Positions 24,502 through 25,631 of a stretch of DNA of 25,631 nucleotides are shown piece by piece. The stretch spans positions 1 to 25,631 of the IMG/VR virus record IMGVR_UViG_3300020438_000246, one strand, 5' to 3'. Numbering within the stretch: position 1 is the stretch's first letter; each line of letters starts with the position of its first letter. The notes beneath the pieces were generated by a model that did no database searches, was not told the origin of the DNA, and worked only from the letters and a program-made list of their open reading frames with translations. A program made the position numbers and the translations under genes. Source of the stretch: a virus.

Positions 24502-25283
24502 TGCTAACAATTCCTATTAACGAATTTCTAAAAAATAAAAGAGTCGTACTTGTAGGAAATTCTGTAGAAATGATGAACTATGAGTATGGTGATTTTATTG
24601 ACTCATTTGATGTCGTAATACATCACGGAGCTGCTATAGCAAAAACACAAGCTCAATATAAAAATCTCGGAAGTAGAACTGATATATGGATTACAGGTAC
24701 ATTTAGATTTCACGTAATAAAAACGTTAAAAGATGACTTTGAAAGTGGCCAATATAAAGATACTTTGATATTATTTAATAGAGTTCGTACTAAATTATTA
24801 GATGTAGACTCTAATATTCCGTGGGAAAACTCATTACCACAAATTCCTAAAATAGATATGTTTAGTGATATTGAACTTATAGAAACATTAGATGAATTAA
24901 ACTATATGGAAGGATTCGGTAATGGAGTTAGAGGACCTAAAAATGGAATGAGACCTTCAGCCGGATTTATGTCTTTATTATATTTTACCCGCAAAGTAAC
25001 TTCTTATAAAAGTTTAGATATTATAGGATTTGATTTTTTTAGAAAAATAACTGACGAGAAACGAGGAGGCGGAGATAAGCCTTTTAGTTGGTATCTTCCT
25101 ATTAAAGATTGTGGTTCACATCCACATAATGGTAAGTTAGAATATGATTATGTTAAAAAGTTAGAAAAACAAAAGAAGATTAAGTGGAACGTTTTGTCTG
25201 ATTTAAAAGAAGAAAAAATAAAATACGACAGAAAATGGTTAGACGGAACTATATTCGATAAGTGGGCTGATGAAAAAAGTTGA
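24501..25283 (+). CDS. GT29/sialyltransferase-like glycosyltransferase, GTG start
   Basis: 260 residues, GTG start overlapping the cupin stop (TAGTG). It carries the layout of sialyltransferase motifs: L-like RVVLVGNSVEMMNYEYGDFI then DSFDVVIHHGA and NLGSRTDIWITG (14-66); S-like RPSAGFMSLLYF and SLDIIGFDFF (151-180); VS-like H209-x4-E214 before YDYVKKLEKQ. In family GT29 these bind CMP-Neu5Ac and place the catalytic His. The usual R-x-N-x-A after motif L is changed to HHGAA, so the sugar donor may differ; CMP-Kdo is attractive given kdsA two genes upstream. No signal anchor, so cytoplasmic. Similarity is motif-level. Confidence 0.7.
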   Translation: MLTIPINEFLKNKRVVLVGNSVEMMNYEYGDFIDSFDVVIHHGAAIAKTQAQYKNLGSRTDIWITGTFRFHVIKTLKDDFESGQYKDTLILFNRVRTKLLDVDSNIPWENSLPQIPKIDMFSDIELIETLDELNYMEGFGNGVRGPKNGMRPSAGFMSLLYFTRKVTSYKSLDIIGFDFFRKITDEKRGGGDKPFSWYLPIKDCGSHPHNGKLEYDYVKKLEKQKKIKWNVLSDLKEEKIKYDRKWLDGTIFDKWADEKS

Positions 25284-25631
25284 TGATAAATATAGTTTTC
25301 TTCAATATAGAAAAGACCAAGAGAAGAAACATTTAAATTTAATTGAAAATACAACTAACCCGTTACATAGTATATTAACGGTTGAAATGAATTTAACAGA
25401 ATTGTGTAATCGTAAATGTGTTTTTTGTCCACGACACGACCCTGAAGTTTATCCAAATAGAAATTTGAACACAACTATAGAAGATTCCACTACAATAGCA
25501 AAACGTTTAGCAGAATTTGATTATGTTGGTAGAATATCATTTAGCGGGTTTGGTGAAAACTTTTTAAATAAAGAATTTAATGAAATTGTACAGGCTATGA
25601 GAAAAGAATTGCCTAATAACGTATTTGAATG
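25270..25631 (+). CDS. Radical SAM protein, 3'-truncated by window edge
   Basis: ATG at 25270 overlaps the preceding gene by 14 nt and the frame is open to the window end (120 codons seen). Residues about 39-52 read VEMNLTELCNRKCVFC, giving the C-x3-C-x2-C motif that binds the [4Fe-4S] cluster and SAM, followed by the FSGFGEN stretch equivalent to the 'GGE' motif of the family. The N-terminal 35 residues are Lys-rich. Radical SAM enzymes in glycan cassettes often modify or dehydrate sugars or methylate; the substrate cannot be told from this part. Confidence 0.85.
   Translation, partial: MKKVDDKYSFLQYRKDQEKKHLNLIENTTNPLHSILTVEMNLTELCNRKCVFCPRHDPEVYPNRNLNTTIEDSTTIAKRLAEFDYVGRISFSGFGENFLNKEFNEIVQAMRKELPNNVFE

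Noticed and set aside
1-25631. tRNA genes, integrase, att sites or insertion sequences
   Set aside because: I looked in the gaps and found no cloverleaf, recombinase or terminal inverted repeat; the few gaps are short and explained by leaders, promoters and a terminator.

Overview
This window reads as the late structural region of a T4-like tailed phage (contractile-tail myovirus type) followed by a sugar/glycan cassette. The DNA is AT-rich, every convincing gene is on the + strand, and genes are packed with 1-nt TAATG/TGATG overlaps and AGGAG-type ribosome binding sites. The scaffold and capsid genes are clearly gp22-like and gp23-like. The tail-fibre style (Ser/Gly-rich 'SSSAQ', 'NWKKV..SGSNA') and a phage-encoded ribosomal protein bS21 resemble marine T4-like phages, including those of SAR11/Pelagibacter. 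The exact host is inference.

Layout. 1-2195: four small virion-type or unknown genes plus a partial one, a probable internal head protein, and bS21. Two of these proteins start with a short KLK..I leader ending in an IxE motif, which looks like a capsid-targeting peptide. 2196-2330: non-coding leader with three consecutive hairpins. 2331-5017: scaffold gp22 and major capsid gp23, closed by a clear intrinsic terminator. 5142-7676: three neck/tail-completion genes (gp13-, gp14-, gp15-like). 7686-11644: small fibre or adhesin-like genes and two small unknown genes. 11662-21663: one uninterrupted 3,333-codon ORF encoding a giant threonine-rich repeat protein, nearly 40% of the window. 21735-25631: a putative GT-B glycosyltransferase, a KdsA (Kdo-8-phosphate synthase) fused to a methyltransferase-like tail, a cupin, a GT29/sialyltransferase-like enzyme, and the start of a radical SAM enzyme.

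The most unusual object is the giant protein. Its sequence is built almost entirely from 4-residue and 6-residue steps, each starting with a large residue (F/Y/K/R/L) followed two residues later by Thr. Step lengths are even, so the two-residue alternation expected of an extended beta structure is kept over very long distances. The only Trp/Pro/Gly-rich segment lies at the exact middle, and the two halves use different repeat vocabularies. I do not recognise a characterised family for it. Its position after fibre genes, and just before an ulosonic-acid/glycosyltransferase cassette, suggests a very long virion fibre that may be glycosylated; this is a hypothesis.

How the parts may work together: gp22, gp23 and small internal proteins build the head; the gp13/14/15-like proteins close the neck and tail; the fibre genes and giant repeat protein make host-contacting appendages. 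The cassette could make and attach a Kdo- or sialic-acid-like sugar to host surface glycan or to the phage's own fibre. bS21 may retune host ribosomes during late expression.
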